The notes: a model not told the origin generated them from the sequence alone. Shown: positions 7,541 through 16,956, counted from the first letter of the stretch. The stretch: DNA of 64,000 nucleotides from Rhodoblastus sp963828185 (GCA_963828185.1 CAWHDV010000018.1:28343-92342), one strand, 5' to 3'. Numbers and translations: made by a program.

Positions 7541-8820
7541 CTTGGCGGATCATCGAGCGACTGGTTCATGCCCTCATAGATTTTCGGCACGAATGTCACC
7601 GCCTGGTCCATCACTGGATCGGAGCCCGCCTGATAGCCGCCCATCAGCCGCAGATCGCGCGACGATTCGAAACGCGCGACCATCGCGCGCAATTTCATCA
7701 CCAGCGCGCGCTGTTCCTTGCTCCAGACATGATGCGCCAGGCGCGAAACGGACGACAGCACATTGACCGCTGGATAGCGCCCCTGGTCGGCGATGGCGCG
7801 GTCGAGCACAATATGGCCGTCCAGTGTGCCGCGGATGTTGTCGGCGACCGGATCGTTGTGGTCGTCGCCATCGACGAGAACCGAAAATACGCCGGTGATC
7901 GTACCGCCGCCGGACAAGCCGGGTCCGGCGCGCTCAAGCAATTTCGGCAACTCGCTGAACACGCTCGGCGCATAGCCGCGCGCCACCGCCGGCTCGCCGG
8001 CCGCGAGCGCGACATCGCGCGCCGCGTGGGCGAAGCGGGTGATCGAATCGACGATCAGCAACACCGATTCGCCCTGGTCGCGCAAATATTCGGCGACGCT
8101 CATCGCGGTCTTCGGCGCCAGCCGCCGCATCATCGCGCTTTCATCCGCCGTTGAAACCACGGTGATCGCCAGCTTGCGGTTTTCGCCGAGCGCGTCATCG
8201 AGAAATTCGCGCACCTCGCGGCCGCGCTCGCCGACCAGCGCGATGACCACGCTGTCGAACCCCGGCGAAGAAGCCAGCATGGCGAGGAGCGTCGACTTGC
8301 CGACGCCCGAGCCGGCGAAAATGCCGATGCGCTGACCGGCGCAGAGCGGCGTGAAAAAGTCGATGACGCGAACGCCGCTCTTCATCGGGCGGCGCACGCG
8401 GTCGCGCCGCATCGCCGCCGGAGGCTCGGCGTCGATTGGCACAGAGCGCGGGCCTTCCAGCAAGGGCCCGAGCCCATCGACCGGCAGCCCGAGCGCGTTG
8501 ATGACGCGCCCCTTCCATGAGCGATGCGGCTTCAGCCGCATCGGCCGCGAGCGAAAGGCGAGGCTGCCAATTCCGGCGTCGACTTTGACGTCGAAGGATT
8601 TGACTGTCACCCCGTTGACGTCGATCTTGACGACCTCGCCCGGCGAAGTCCGCCCCGCGCCGGCGACCGAGACGACATCGCCGAGCTTGAGATAGCGCGA
8701 CAATCCCGAGACGCGGTAGGAAGACGGGCCGACCTCCGTGATGACGCCGCCAATGCGCACCGGGTCGAGCCTGAGCTCGGTCTCGAGCACCTCCCGCTGC
8801 AATTGCTCCAACGCTTGCAT
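7483..8820 (-). CDS. fliI: Flagellum-specific ATPase FliI
   Basis: FliI powers and unfolds substrates for the flagellar type III export machine at the base of the basal body. The 445-aa protein has the beta-barrel N-domain, Walker A at about residues 169-177 (AGSGVGKST), Walker B (VLLIVDSITRFAHAARD), the signature GERGREVREF and a C-terminal helical domain. The length is normal for the family. The ATG at 8820 fits the usual N-terminus. The 3' end is tandemly duplicated just downstream. Confidence 0.96.
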   Translation of the reverse strand: MQALEQLQREVLETELRLDPVRIGGVITEVGPSSYRVSGLSRYLKLGDVVSVAGAGRTSPGEVVKIDVNGVTVKSFDVKVDAGIGSLAFRSRPMRLKPHRSWKGRVINALGLPVDGLGPLLEGPRSVPIDAEPPAAMRRDRVRRPMKSGVRVIDFFTPLCAGQRIGIFAGSGVGKSTLLAMLASSPGFDSVVIALVGERGREVREFLDDALGENRKLAITVVSTADESAMMRRLAPKTAMSVAEYLRDQGESVLLIVDSITRFAHAARDVALAAGEPAVARGYAPSVFSELPKLLERAGPGLSGGGTITGVFSVLVDGDDHNDPVADNIRGTLDGHIVLDRAIADQGRYPAVNVLSSVSRLAHHVWSKEQRALVMKLRAMVARFESSRDLRLMGGYQAGSDPVMDQAVTFVPKIYEGMNQSLDDPPSADAFRELANALQTDKAAT

Positions 8821-8849
8821 TCATTGCCTCGCAATAAGACGCCCGCGCG

Positions 8850-9581
8850 TCAGGACGACGACGTCGCGCCCAAGGACTTGATCGCGTCCTGAAAAGAGGT
8901 TTCCGTCGACTGGATGGCGTTGCTGGCGCTCTCGAAATCGCGCTGCACATTGATCATCTTGCTCATTTCCAGCACCGGATTGACGTTCGAACCCTCGCTC
9001 ATGCCCTGCACCACGCCATTATTGGTGAAGTCGAGCACAGGCGTACCCGCCTGGTCGGACAGGACGGCGGAATTGTCATAGCGGCTGAGCCGCGCCGTGT
9101 CGGAGAGCGCGTAGAGACCGACGGCGCCGACCGACCGCCCGTTCTGCACCACCATGCCGTCCTGCGAGATGACCGGCGGCCCGGCGGTCGGATCGAGCAG
9201 GATGCCCGCGCCGCCGGCGTCAAGGAGCGGATAATCGTTGACGCTGAGCAATGCGCCGGTGGCGTCCATGTGAAGCCGGCCGTCCCGTGTATAGGCGACG
9301 CCGTCCGGCGTCTTCAGCGCAAACCAGGCGTCGCCTTGCACGGCGATGTCGAGCGGATCGCCGGTATTGGTCAATTCCCCGGTGCGACGCGAGATATAGT
9401 TGTCCCCGCTGGACGCGAAGGCGGTCGGCGTCGCGCCGGCCCTCGACAGGACCGTCGAGAAGCTGACTTCCTCGGCGCGAAAGCCGCCGGTGTTCATGTT
9501 GGCGATGTTGTTGGCGATCGTATCCATCCGCCTTTGCAGGGCGACCTGCCCCGAGAGGGCGACATAAAAACTCGACTGCAT
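8850..9581 (-). CDS. flgF: Flagellar basal-body rod protein FlgF
   Basis: FlgF is a proximal rod subunit. The 243-aa protein has the N-terminal rod motif (ALQRRMDTIANNIANMNTGG), the central LTNTGDPLDIAVQGDAWF segment shared by FlgE/F/G, and the C-terminal coiled stretch MSKMINVQRDFESASNAIQ. The length and the lack of a long hook insertion favour FlgF over FlgG or FlgE. It lies upstream of fliI on the same strand and is divergent from motA. Confidence 0.93.
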   Translation of the reverse strand: MQSSFYVALSGQVALQRRMDTIANNIANMNTGGFRAEEVSFSTVLSRAGATPTAFASSGDNYISRRTGELTNTGDPLDIAVQGDAWFALKTPDGVAYTRDGRLHMDATGALLSVNDYPLLDAGGAGILLDPTAGPPVISQDGMVVQNGRSVGAVGLYALSDTARLSRYDNSAVLSDQAGTPVLDFTNNGVVQGMSEGSNVNPVLEMSKMINVQRDFESASNAIQSTETSFQDAIKSLGATSSS

Positions 9582-9736
9582 CGACGACTTCCCTGTGCGG
9601 CGCCGTGGAGATAGCGACCCATTGATTCAAACTTTAGCGGAGCGGCGCTTGCCCCAGGCTGACGCTGTTCGCTTCAGCCTCACGCAAGCCCTGCGCCGCA
9701 CAAAGGAACGGCGGCAGGGCCAAGCGGAGAATTGCA

Positions 9737-10609
9737 TTGAATTTCCTCATCGGCATTTTCATATCGATGGGTTGCATGTTGGGCGGCTATGCCGCGCTCG
9801 GCGGCCATTTGCATACATTGGTGCAACCCTTCGAATTCCTGATCCTCGGCGGCGCGGCGCTGGGCATCTTCGTCGTCGCCAATCCGCTGCCGGTCATCAA
9901 GGACACCGGCAAGGGCATTGTCGAGGCGATCGCCGCCAAGGGGCCAAAGCAAAAGGACTTCCTCGATCTGCTTTCGCTGCTTCACGCGCTGATGCGGGAA
10001 ATGCGGAGCAAGTCGCGCGGAGAGGTCGAGGCGCATATCGACAATCCGACCGAATCGGAAATCTTCAAGAACCATCCCAAGATTCTTCACAACAAGCTGA
10101 TGCTCGGCTTCATCTGCGACTATGCGCGCCTGATCGTCATCGGCAGCGCGCGCTCCTATGAAATCGAAGCGCTGATGGATGAGGAAATCCAGACGCTGAC
10201 CTACGACAAGCTGAAGCCCTATCACGCGCTGACCACGGTCGGCGACGGCCTGCCAGCGCTGGGCATCGTCGCGGCGGTGCTCGGCATCATCCACGCCATG
10301 GGCGCGCTGGACCAGGGGCCGGAAGTTCTCGGCGGCCTCATTGGCGCGGCGCTGGTGGGCACCTTCTCCGGCATTTTCGCCTCCTATGGCATCGTCTCGC
10401 CCATCGCCACGGTCATCAAGGCCACGCGCCAAAAAGAGCTGCGCAAGTACACGCTGGTCAAGCAGACGCTGCTCGCCTACATGAACGGCGCAATGCCCCA
10501 GATCGCGGTGGAATTCGGTCGCAAGACCATTCCGGCGAAGGAGCGGCCGACCATCGACGAAGTCGAGACCGAGACGACGTCGGGCGGCGGCGACAAGCAG
10601 GCGGCGTAA
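9737..10609 (+). CDS. motA: Flagellar motor stator protein MotA
   Basis: MotA forms, with MotB, the proton channel that turns the rotor. The 290-aa protein has four hydrophobic segments, two near the N-terminus (NFLIGIFISMGCMLGGYAAL and FEFLILGGAALGIFVVAN) and two after the cytoplasmic loop (LPALGIVAAVLGIIHAMG and ALVGTFSGIFASYGIVSPIA). The start is an unusual TTG at 9737, supported by a GGAGA ribosome binding site 6 nt upstream. fliM follows after 3 nt. No motB is present in the window. Confidence 0.95.
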   Translation: MNFLIGIFISMGCMLGGYAALGGHLHTLVQPFEFLILGGAALGIFVVANPLPVIKDTGKGIVEAIAAKGPKQKDFLDLLSLLHALMREMRSKSRGEVEAHIDNPTESEIFKNHPKILHNKLMLGFICDYARLIVIGSARSYEIEALMDEEIQTLTYDKLKPYHALTTVGDGLPALGIVAAVLGIIHAMGALDQGPEVLGGLIGAALVGTFSGIFASYGIVSPIATVIKATRQKELRKYTLVKQTLLAYMNGAMPQIAVEFGRKTIPAKERPTIDEVETETTSGGGDKQAA

Positions 10610-10612
10610 GAC

Positions 10613-11569
10613 ATGGACGCGAAAACCAAGGGCCGCAACGCCGGCAGCGCCGCGGAAAAACTCCTCGACAATCCCGGCCTGACCGTCGAGCGGCTACCGA
10701 TGCTGCCGGTCATCTTCGATCGGCTCGCGGCGTCCTGCGCCGAAGGCATGCGGCCTTATTCGCCCGCCATCCTGTCGTTCTTCGTCAACAGCATCAACAC
10801 CGACCACGTCTGGGACGCGCTCGATTCCTACGACGGCAGCATCGCCGCGATCCTCTATTCGCCGGAACTCGACGCGCGTGTGCTTGTCGGCCTCGACCGC
10901 CGCTGCCTGTTCTCCCTGATGGAGGTCCTGCTCGGCGGCGACGCGCAGGAGTCCCCGCATGACGACGACCGCAATTATTCGACGCTCGAAACCCGCGTCG
11001 CGCAGACAGTGTTCGAAATCGCCGCCGAAGCCCTGCATTCGGCCTTCGCTCCCGTGATCGCCGCGACCTTCCGGCTGGAGCGCGTCGAGACCCGCATGGA
11101 CTTCACCGTCATGGGTCGTCGCAACGTTCTCGCCGTGATCGCGAAAATCCTCATCCAGGCGATGGATATCGGCGGACAGATGTTCGTCGTCATCCCTCAG
11201 CCCGCCTTGACGCCGATCCGCCAGCAATTGGCGCGCGACCTTTCCAGCGACGGCTCCGCCAGCGACCCCCGCTGGCAAAAGCTCATGCAGCAGGGCGTGC
11301 AGAAGGCCGAGGTCAAGGCGGTCGGCATCCTGGACGAACAGACCTTGACCCTTGGCGACATCTCCAGCTGGAGCGTCGGCGACGTCATCGCGCTGAAAGC
11401 CTCCGCCGTGTCGAAAGTGCGCCTCGATTGCAAGGGCCAGCCGCTGTTCTGGTGCGAACTCGGGCAGGCGAGAGGGCATTACACCCTGAAGGTGGCCGAT
11501 CGCGTCGACATCGAGGAAATGCCTCTCGCGCAATTCCTGCGACTTGCGAGCGCCAAGGAAAATTCATGA
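10613..11569 (+). CDS. fliM: Flagellar motor switch protein FliM
   Basis: FliM is a C-ring subunit that binds CheY-P and sets rotation direction. The 318-aa protein has the CheC-like middle domain (YSPAILSFFVNSINTDHVWDALD onward, with LFSLMEVLLGG) and a C-terminal SpoA domain (SWSVGDVIALKASAVSKV). The short N-terminal CheY-binding motif of the enteric type (LSQxEID) is not visible. It starts 3 nt after motA and precedes fliN, which fits one operon. Confidence 0.9.
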   Translation: MDAKTKGRNAGSAAEKLLDNPGLTVERLPMLPVIFDRLAASCAEGMRPYSPAILSFFVNSINTDHVWDALDSYDGSIAAILYSPELDARVLVGLDRRCLFSLMEVLLGGDAQESPHDDDRNYSTLETRVAQTVFEIAAEALHSAFAPVIAATFRLERVETRMDFTVMGRRNVLAVIAKILIQAMDIGGQMFVVIPQPALTPIRQQLARDLSSDGSASDPRWQKLMQQGVQKAEVKAVGILDEQTLTLGDISSWSVGDVIALKASAVSKVRLDCKGQPLFWCELGQARGHYTLKVADRVDIEEMPLAQFLRLASAKENS

Positions 11570-11602
11570 CAAGCTGGCAGCAACCATCACGAAAGTCCGA
11601 GG

Positions 11603-11950
11603 ATGAAAATGTCTGACACAGACGAACTCCCGCAGACGGCGGCCGATCATCTCGATTTTGGCTCGGGCGTGTCCGACCTTGAGGCCAAGGGGCACGACGC
11701 CATCCTGCGCATCCCCGTCACGGTGCAGGTCGTGCTCGGCTCGGCGAAAATGCCGGTCGCCCACCTGATGAAGCTCGGCCGCGGCGCCGTCGTTGCGCTC
11801 GACCAGCGGGTCGGCGAGCCCGTCAATGTCGTCGTCAACGGACGCATTGTCGCGCGCGGCGAAGTTGTTGTCGTCGACGAGGACAATTCGCGCTTCGGCG
11901 TGTCGCTGACAGAAATCGTGGGATCTTCCGATGTCGACGCCTTCGCCTGA
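11603..11950 (+). CDS. fliN: Flagellar motor switch protein FliN
   Basis: FliN forms the lower part of the C-ring and helps dock export substrates. The 115-aa protein is a short acidic leader followed by one SpoA domain (IPVTVQVVLGSAKMPVAHL, then VVVNGRIVARGEVVVVDE and FGVSLTEI), the standard FliN form. It overlaps the start of fliG by 20 nt, which suggests coupled translation. Second ATG at 11609 gives a start two residues shorter. Confidence 0.94.
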   Translation: MKMSDTDELPQTAADHLDFGSGVSDLEAKGHDAILRIPVTVQVVLGSAKMPVAHLMKLGRGAVVALDQRVGEPVNVVVNGRIVARGEVVVVDEDNSRFGVSLTEIVGSSDVDAFA

Positions 11951-12998
11951 AGATAGTTCGAAATTCGTGCCGCCGCAGGTCGCGCGCTCCTATGGCGCGG
12001 CGCGATCTCTGTTTGGCGCGGAGAAGGTCGCCGCGCTGCTGCTGGCGCTCGACAAGCCCATCGCCGGCCGCCTCCTGAAGCGATTCGATTCGCTCGAATT
12101 GCGCCAGGTCACGCGCGCGGCCTCGGAACTGGGTTCGGTCAATTCGGCGACGATCGAAAAGCTGATCGAGGATTTCGCGGAACAATTCTCCGCCGGCGCG
12201 GAATTGCTCGGTTCGGCCGGCGAGGCCGAAAGCCTGCTGAATGGCGCGCTGGGCTCGGAGGAGGCCGCCGAAATCCTGTCCGACGTGCTTGGCAATTCCA
12301 ACAAGGCGATGTGGGACCGCCTGTCCGCCGCGCCCGAAAGCGCGCTCGCAACCTATCTCCTGAAGGAGCATCCGCAGACCTGCGCCTTCGTCCTGTCGAA
12401 ACTGTCCTCCGGCACAGCGGCCAAGATCATGGCGCAAACGCCGCGCGAACTGCGCAACAGCCTGATGCGCCGCATGCTTTCGCCGCGCCCGGTGATGGAC
12501 CCGATGATGCGCCTGCTGGAGCGCACGCTGCACGAGGATCTTCTGCTCAACGTCGCGCGCAACACAGGCGCCGACACGCATTCGAAGATCGCCGACATTA
12601 TCAACAAAATGGAACGCGACCAGATCGAGGACGTCCTGACGAGCCTCGCGGAGGATCGGCCCAAGGACGCCGAGACCTTGCGCGGCCTCCTGTTCACCTT
12701 CGAAGACATCGCCAAGCTTTCGCAGAAGGCGCGCACCACGGTGTTCGACAAGGTTCCCGCCGATCGCGTCGTGCTGGCGCTGAAGGGCACCGACCCGGGA
12801 TTCCGCGAGATGATTCTCTCCTCCATGGGCGCGCGCGCGCGCCGCATGGTCGAGAACGAACTGAACACTGGCGGCCCCGCGCAGCAGCGCGATGTCCTGA
12901 AGGCGCGGCGCGCGATCGCCGACGCCGTGCTCGAAATGGCCGAACGCAATGAAATCGAGATCAACTCGGGCGGCCAGGGCGATGCGGTCTATGACTGA
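11931..12998 (+). CDS. fliG: Flagellar motor switch protein FliG
   Basis: FliG connects the C-ring to the MS-ring and carries the charged helix that meets MotA. The 355-aa protein shows the FliG N-domain (FGAEKVAALLLALDKPIAGRLL), the EHPQ motif of the middle domain (LLKEHPQTCAFVLSKL), and the C-terminal torque domain (FEDIAKLSQKARTTVFDKV, then LALKGTDPGFREMILSSMG). It starts inside the fliN 3' end. Confidence 0.96.
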   Translation: MSTPSPEDSSKFVPPQVARSYGAARSLFGAEKVAALLLALDKPIAGRLLKRFDSLELRQVTRAASELGSVNSATIEKLIEDFAEQFSAGAELLGSAGEAESLLNGALGSEEAAEILSDVLGNSNKAMWDRLSAAPESALATYLLKEHPQTCAFVLSKLSSGTAAKIMAQTPRELRNSLMRRMLSPRPVMDPMMRLLERTLHEDLLLNVARNTGADTHSKIADIINKMERDQIEDVLTSLAEDRPKDAETLRGLLFTFEDIAKLSQKARTTVFDKVPADRVVLALKGTDPGFREMILSSMGARARRMVENELNTGGPAQQRDVLKARRAIADAVLEMAERNEIEINSGGQGDAVYD

Positions 12999-13052
12999 GG
13001 CCAATCGCCCCCGGCGCGCGTCGCCGGCGCCAGCCGTCAGCGTCAGGCGCGC

Positions 13053-14132
13053 ATGAGCGACGCGCCCGACAAGGAAAGCCAGACAGAAGAGGCCACCGAC
13101 AAGCGCCTGCATGATTCGATCGAAAAGGGCGACACGCCAAATTCGCGTGAAATCGCCCTGTTCGCCAGCCTGCTCGCCTCGCTCATCTTCTTCGTCTTCT
13201 TCCTGCGCGACGGCGCGATCCACCTGGTCATCGCGTTGCAGCGCATGGTCGACCTGTGCGGGCAGTACCAGCTCGGCGAAGGCCAGAACGCCGCCGCGCT
13301 GTTAGACGCTCTCATCGGGACCGCCGGGGCCTTCGTGCTTCCCGCCTTCATCCTTTTCATCGTCTCCTCTCTCGTCGCCTCTTTCGCGCAGAATCCGCCG
13401 CGCCTTGTCGCCGACAGGATCGCCCCGAAGTTCGAGCGCATTTCCCCGGGCGCCGGATGGTCGCGGCTCGTCAGCCCGCGCGGCCTGACCGAATTCGCCA
13501 AGAGCCTGGCCAAGCTTTCCATCGTCGGCTTCATCGCCTTCCTCATCGTGAAGAAGGAAATCGCCCTCTCCTACGCCACGCTGTTTTCAGAACCAAGCAG
13601 TCTGGCCGACCATTTGCTCAGCGTCTGCACAAGGCTTTTCGGCGGCATCGCCGCCGCCGTGTTCGTGCTCGCCTCGGGCGATCTGTTCTGGTCGCGGCTT
13701 CACTGGAAGCGCGACCTGCGCATGAGCCGGCAGGAGGTGAAGGACGAGCACAAGCAGATGCAGGGCGACCCGTTGGTCAAGGCGCGCCTGCGCTCCGTGG
13801 CGCTCGAGCGCTCGCGCAAGCGCATGATGAGCGCCGTCCCGACGGCGACGCTCGTCATCGCCAATCCAACCCATTACGCCATCGCGCTGCGCTATGTGCG
13901 TTCCGAGGGCGGCGCGCCGAAGGTCGTGGCCAAGGGGCAGGATCTCATCGCGCTGAAGATTCGCGAAATCGCGGAAGAACACGATATTCCGGTCATCGAG
14001 GACAAGGCTCTGGCAAGGTCCATGTACGATCGTGTCGAGGTCGACATGATGATCCCCGCGGAATTCTATCGCGTCATCGCCGAACTCATCCATTTCCTCG
14101 GCAGCCGTGGCGGCGTAGAGCGCAAACAGTAA
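13053..14132 (+). CDS. flhB: Flagellar export protein FlhB
   Basis: FlhB is part of the export gate and switches substrate class from rod/hook to filament. The 359-aa protein begins with the usual soluble leader (TEEATDKRLHDSIEKGDTPNS), has four membrane segments, then the cytoplasmic domain with the self-cleavage site N271-P272-T-H. Its length is normal. It follows fliG by 54 nt in the rightward motA-fliM-fliN-fliG-flhB operon. Confidence 0.96.
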   Translation: MSDAPDKESQTEEATDKRLHDSIEKGDTPNSREIALFASLLASLIFFVFFLRDGAIHLVIALQRMVDLCGQYQLGEGQNAAALLDALIGTAGAFVLPAFILFIVSSLVASFAQNPPRLVADRIAPKFERISPGAGWSRLVSPRGLTEFAKSLAKLSIVGFIAFLIVKKEIALSYATLFSEPSSLADHLLSVCTRLFGGIAAAVFVLASGDLFWSRLHWKRDLRMSRQEVKDEHKQMQGDPLVKARLRSVALERSRKRMMSAVPTATLVIANPTHYAIALRYVRSEGGAPKVVAKGQDLIALKIREIAEEHDIPVIEDKALARSMYDRVEVDMMIPAEFYRVIAELIHFLGSRGGVERKQ

Positions 14133-14143
14133 AGGCTTTTTCC

Positions 14144-14641
14144 ATGGACAGTTGCGAATTCCCGCCGGGATCGCCGGAACGGCACGCCCTCGATTGCGAA
14201 CGCGTGCTCGCCGAGAGCGTCGCGGATGTGGCGACGGAATTGCGTCTGGTCAATGTGATCGATCTGATCGGCTACGTCCGGGCGGAGCGTTTCGCCAATC
14301 TGGAAGATCTCGTCAATTCCTCCGCCGAGCTCTATTTCAAGCACGGCGCCTTGCGTTACGCCTGGTCGGCCGATCTCGACGTGGTCTGGGAGGCGCTGCC
14401 GACAATATCTTTGAACATGGAGTTCTCCTGGCGCGGCGTGACGGCGTTCTTTCGCCTTTGCCTCAATGCCGCCCGCGCCGGCGTCGACATCCAGCACCTG
14501 GCCTTCGATCAGCCCAGCGACCTGAAAGGCGGCGACGCGGCCGAGCGGCTGGCGTTTTTCGCGCGCGCGATCGCCGATTCGCGCCTGACGCCGCCGCGGC
14601 GGCCCAACCCGAGCCTGATCTCGAAGAGCGCCAATTTCTGA
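14144..14641 (+). CDS. Conserved protein of unknown function after flhB
   Basis: A 165-aa soluble protein whose ATG lies 12 nt after the flhB stop. It has no signal peptide or membrane segment and is rich in aromatic and acidic residues, with a central stretch (AELYFKHGALRYAWSADLD, then VALP-like strands and FSWRGVTAFFRLCLNAARAG). Its position at the end of the motor-switch operon suggests a motility role. No enzymatic motif is seen and no family name is offered. Confidence 0.75.
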   Translation: MDSCEFPPGSPERHALDCERVLAESVADVATELRLVNVIDLIGYVRAERFANLEDLVNSSAELYFKHGALRYAWSADLDVVWEALPTISLNMEFSWRGVTAFFRLCLNAARAGVDIQHLAFDQPSDLKGGDAAERLAFFARAIADSRLTPPRRPNPSLISKSANF

Positions 14642-14672
14642 TCGCGCCCGCAAGTGCGCGGAAAAGCAAAAA

Positions 14673-14711
14673 CGCCGCCGTTCGTTCCATCAAGTGGATC
14701 GAACGGCGGCG
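14673..14711. terminator. Bidirectional hairpin terminator between converging transcripts
   Basis: A perfect 12-bp stem (CGCCGCCGTTCG at 14673-14684 with CGAACGGCGGCG at 14700-14711) is followed by CTTTTG on the plus strand and, read from the minus strand, by a T-rich tract (14662-14672). It sits between the end of the flhB operon and the end of the chemoreceptor gene, so it can serve both. Confidence 0.8.
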
Positions 14712-14729
14712 CTTTTGTCAGGCCTGCGC

Positions 14730-16841
14730 TCAGGAAATCTTGGCGCCCATGCGCAGCCCGCCCCAATGCCGGCCCCGGACAAAAATCGGCGCGGAAATAT
14801 CCTTGATCAAAGCGACGCGCCCGCCTCCGAGTTCGCGCGGATAAGTCTGGCTCAGCACCGTTTGCGTGTTGCGTCCCGCCATGAGTCCGGTCATGTCGTC
14901 GAAGATGCGGCGATTGCGCGAATTGGCGTTGTTCCAGACCGGATCGGGACCCTGCGGCGCGGAATAGATCTTGTTGTGCACCGGAAGATAGCCGTTGCGA
15001 TCGACAGCGGCCGAGAACACCACGCCGGGGTCGAGGGTAAGGATCGGCTCCTGAATCGGCGGCAGGCAACGGTCGAGAAAATCCAGGGCGCGATTTCTGT
15101 ACTGTTGCGGATCGGTGTCGGGGATCGGAACGTAATTGACGTCAAACAGGTCAGCTTCGGAAACTTCGCCCCTTGCGAGCGCGTCCTCGAAGGCGGCCGC
15201 GACCCGCTTCGACCTGTCGATGACAATTCGGCGCAAGACCTCTTCCTTGCCCGTCAGGCGCTGCATCAAATTCTTCAGCTCGGCGGCGGTCGCCTCCGGC
15301 ACATCGACGAATTGCAGCCGCTGGCCAAATTCGGACGTGCTCGACGCGCGCGCGCGCAGCGCCCCTATATCCTGGAGTCGCGCATCGAGAAGCGCTCCCG
15401 ATTCGATTTTCTCGGAAAGACCGTTCACCAGGGCGCCCCCTTCCGAAATCTCGACGACGTCGGCGTTGAGCTGTCGCCCGCCCAGCGTGAGTTCGACCGC
15501 GATTTTCGCCGGCGAGCGCGGGTGGCGCCGCAAGTCCGAATCGGCGAAATTGCGCAAGGTGATCATCAGGCGTTTTGAAAGCCGCTCGAAAAGCGTGCTG
15601 ACCTGCCGCGACTGGATCGCGACGCTTTGCGTGGCTTGCCCCGCCTCGGTGACCGCGCCGGTGAACATTTCCACGCTGCCGCCGAGCTGCGCCGCGCCGT
15701 GCGCCGCCGAATTGGCGCTCTGGCCGATTTCCTGAATCGCTCCGACCTGCTGGTCGGAACTCTGCGCCACCGAGGCGGCGATCTCGGCTATGCGGCCGAT
15801 GATTTCGCGCACGTCCTTCATCGTGCCGACAGCGCTGCGGGTGGCGCCCTCGATTTCGGCGATCTGGCTCGCAATATCGCGCGTCGCCGCATTGGTTCGC
15901 TGCGACAGTGACTTGACTTCATTGGCGACGACCGCGAAACCCCGCCCGTTCTCGCCGGCGCGGGCCGCCTCGATGGTCGCATTCAGCGCGAGCAGGCTCG
16001 TCTGCTTGGAAATGGCAGCGATCAGGTCGACGATTTCGGTCACCCGCGCCGCGGAGGCGGCGAGCAGTTCGAAACGGCGCTCCGCTTCATCCGCGCGCTC
16101 CACAGCGTCATGGACAAGGGAATTTGCTTCATTCGCCTGGCGTCCCACCTCCTGGCTGGAGGCGTGCAGCTCTTCGACGGCCGCGGCTACGGCCCCAATC
16201 GAACCCGACGCCGTCGCGGCGCCGTCCCTGACGAGCGAGACGCCGCCGCGCAAGTCCTTGAGCACCTTCTCGAGATCTTCGACGATCGAGCGCAGCGACG
16301 CCGATTGGCTCTCCGCGATGCCGTTGGACGCATCCGTTTCCGATTCGACGGTCTTCAGAAGCTCGAGCGATTCGCGCTCGCGCGAGGCCGTCTCCTCGCC
16401 GGCGAAAAACGCTGTCAGGGCTTCGCTCATGTCGCTGAAGAGCGAATCGATCATGGCTGCGACGAGCGTCGCCTCGCGCGGTTGTTTTTCCAGGACTGCG
16501 GCCGTCATGGCCTTGAAGAAAAAGGCGTAGGAATCGATGTACTCGCCCGGCTTGAGTTGGATCCGGGCGTGGGCGTCGCCGACCCGCCGCGCGCGTTTTC
16601 TCGTCTCGCCGTCCGGCGCCCGCGACAACAGAAACTGCAAGTGCTGCGCAAGGGTCTGCTTGAGCCCGCCAGCCTGCGCCTTTGCGACGATCGCGCTCTT
16701 CGCCGGATCGGCGAGAAGGCGCGCGTAAAAAACATCGACGATGTCGCCGATGCGCGGAGCGAGCATGGCCACGAGCGCGGCGTGGACATTGTCGTCGCCT
16801 GAAAACGCCGCGCGATTTCCCTTGAGGCGATATAGTCCCAT
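14730..16841 (-). CDS. Globin-coupled methyl-accepting chemotaxis protein with PilZ and extra C-terminal domain
   Basis: A soluble 703-aa chemoreceptor. Residues about 1-170 form a globin-type sensor with candidate haem-binding H91 (RVGDAHARIQL), as in HemAT-like oxygen sensors. Residues about 200-440 are the MCP signalling coiled coil, with the conserved hairpin tip (ISKQTSLLALNATIEAARAGE, then GFAVVANEVKSLSQRT). A PilZ-like domain follows (RRHPRSPAKIAVELTL, with EISEGGALV), a fold that binds cyclic di-GMP in other proteins. The last about 150 residues form a further domain. No membrane segment is seen. The ATG at 16841 is preferred over 16883 because the globin homology begins soon after it. 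It is the last gene of the leftward flagellar cluster. Confidence 0.9.
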   Translation of the reverse strand: MGLYRLKGNRAAFSGDDNVHAALVAMLAPRIGDIVDVFYARLLADPAKSAIVAKAQAGGLKQTLAQHLQFLLSRAPDGETRKRARRVGDAHARIQLKPGEYIDSYAFFFKAMTAAVLEKQPREATLVAAMIDSLFSDMSEALTAFFAGEETASRERESLELLKTVESETDASNGIAESQSASLRSIVEDLEKVLKDLRGGVSLVRDGAATASGSIGAVAAAVEELHASSQEVGRQANEANSLVHDAVERADEAERRFELLAASAARVTEIVDLIAAISKQTSLLALNATIEAARAGENGRGFAVVANEVKSLSQRTNAATRDIASQIAEIEGATRSAVGTMKDVREIIGRIAEIAASVAQSSDQQVGAIQEIGQSANSAAHGAAQLGGSVEMFTGAVTEAGQATQSVAIQSRQVSTLFERLSKRLMITLRNFADSDLRRHPRSPAKIAVELTLGGRQLNADVVEISEGGALVNGLSEKIESGALLDARLQDIGALRARASSTSEFGQRLQFVDVPEATAAELKNLMQRLTGKEEVLRRIVIDRSKRVAAAFEDALARGEVSEADLFDVNYVPIPDTDPQQYRNRALDFLDRCLPPIQEPILTLDPGVVFSAAVDRNGYLPVHNKIYSAPQGPDPVWNNANSRNRRIFDDMTGLMAGRNTQTVLSQTYPRELGGGRVALIKDISAPIFVRGRHWGGLRMGAKIS

Positions 16842-16956
16842 GCCTTGTGCGCCTTTGCTGCTGAGGCGCCCGGCTTGCGTCAAGAGACCACGCCCGGGCG
16901 CTGGACGAAAAACTAGCTCCGCGAGCTTGCGCGGACCTTTCTCGCGGCGGCGGAAA

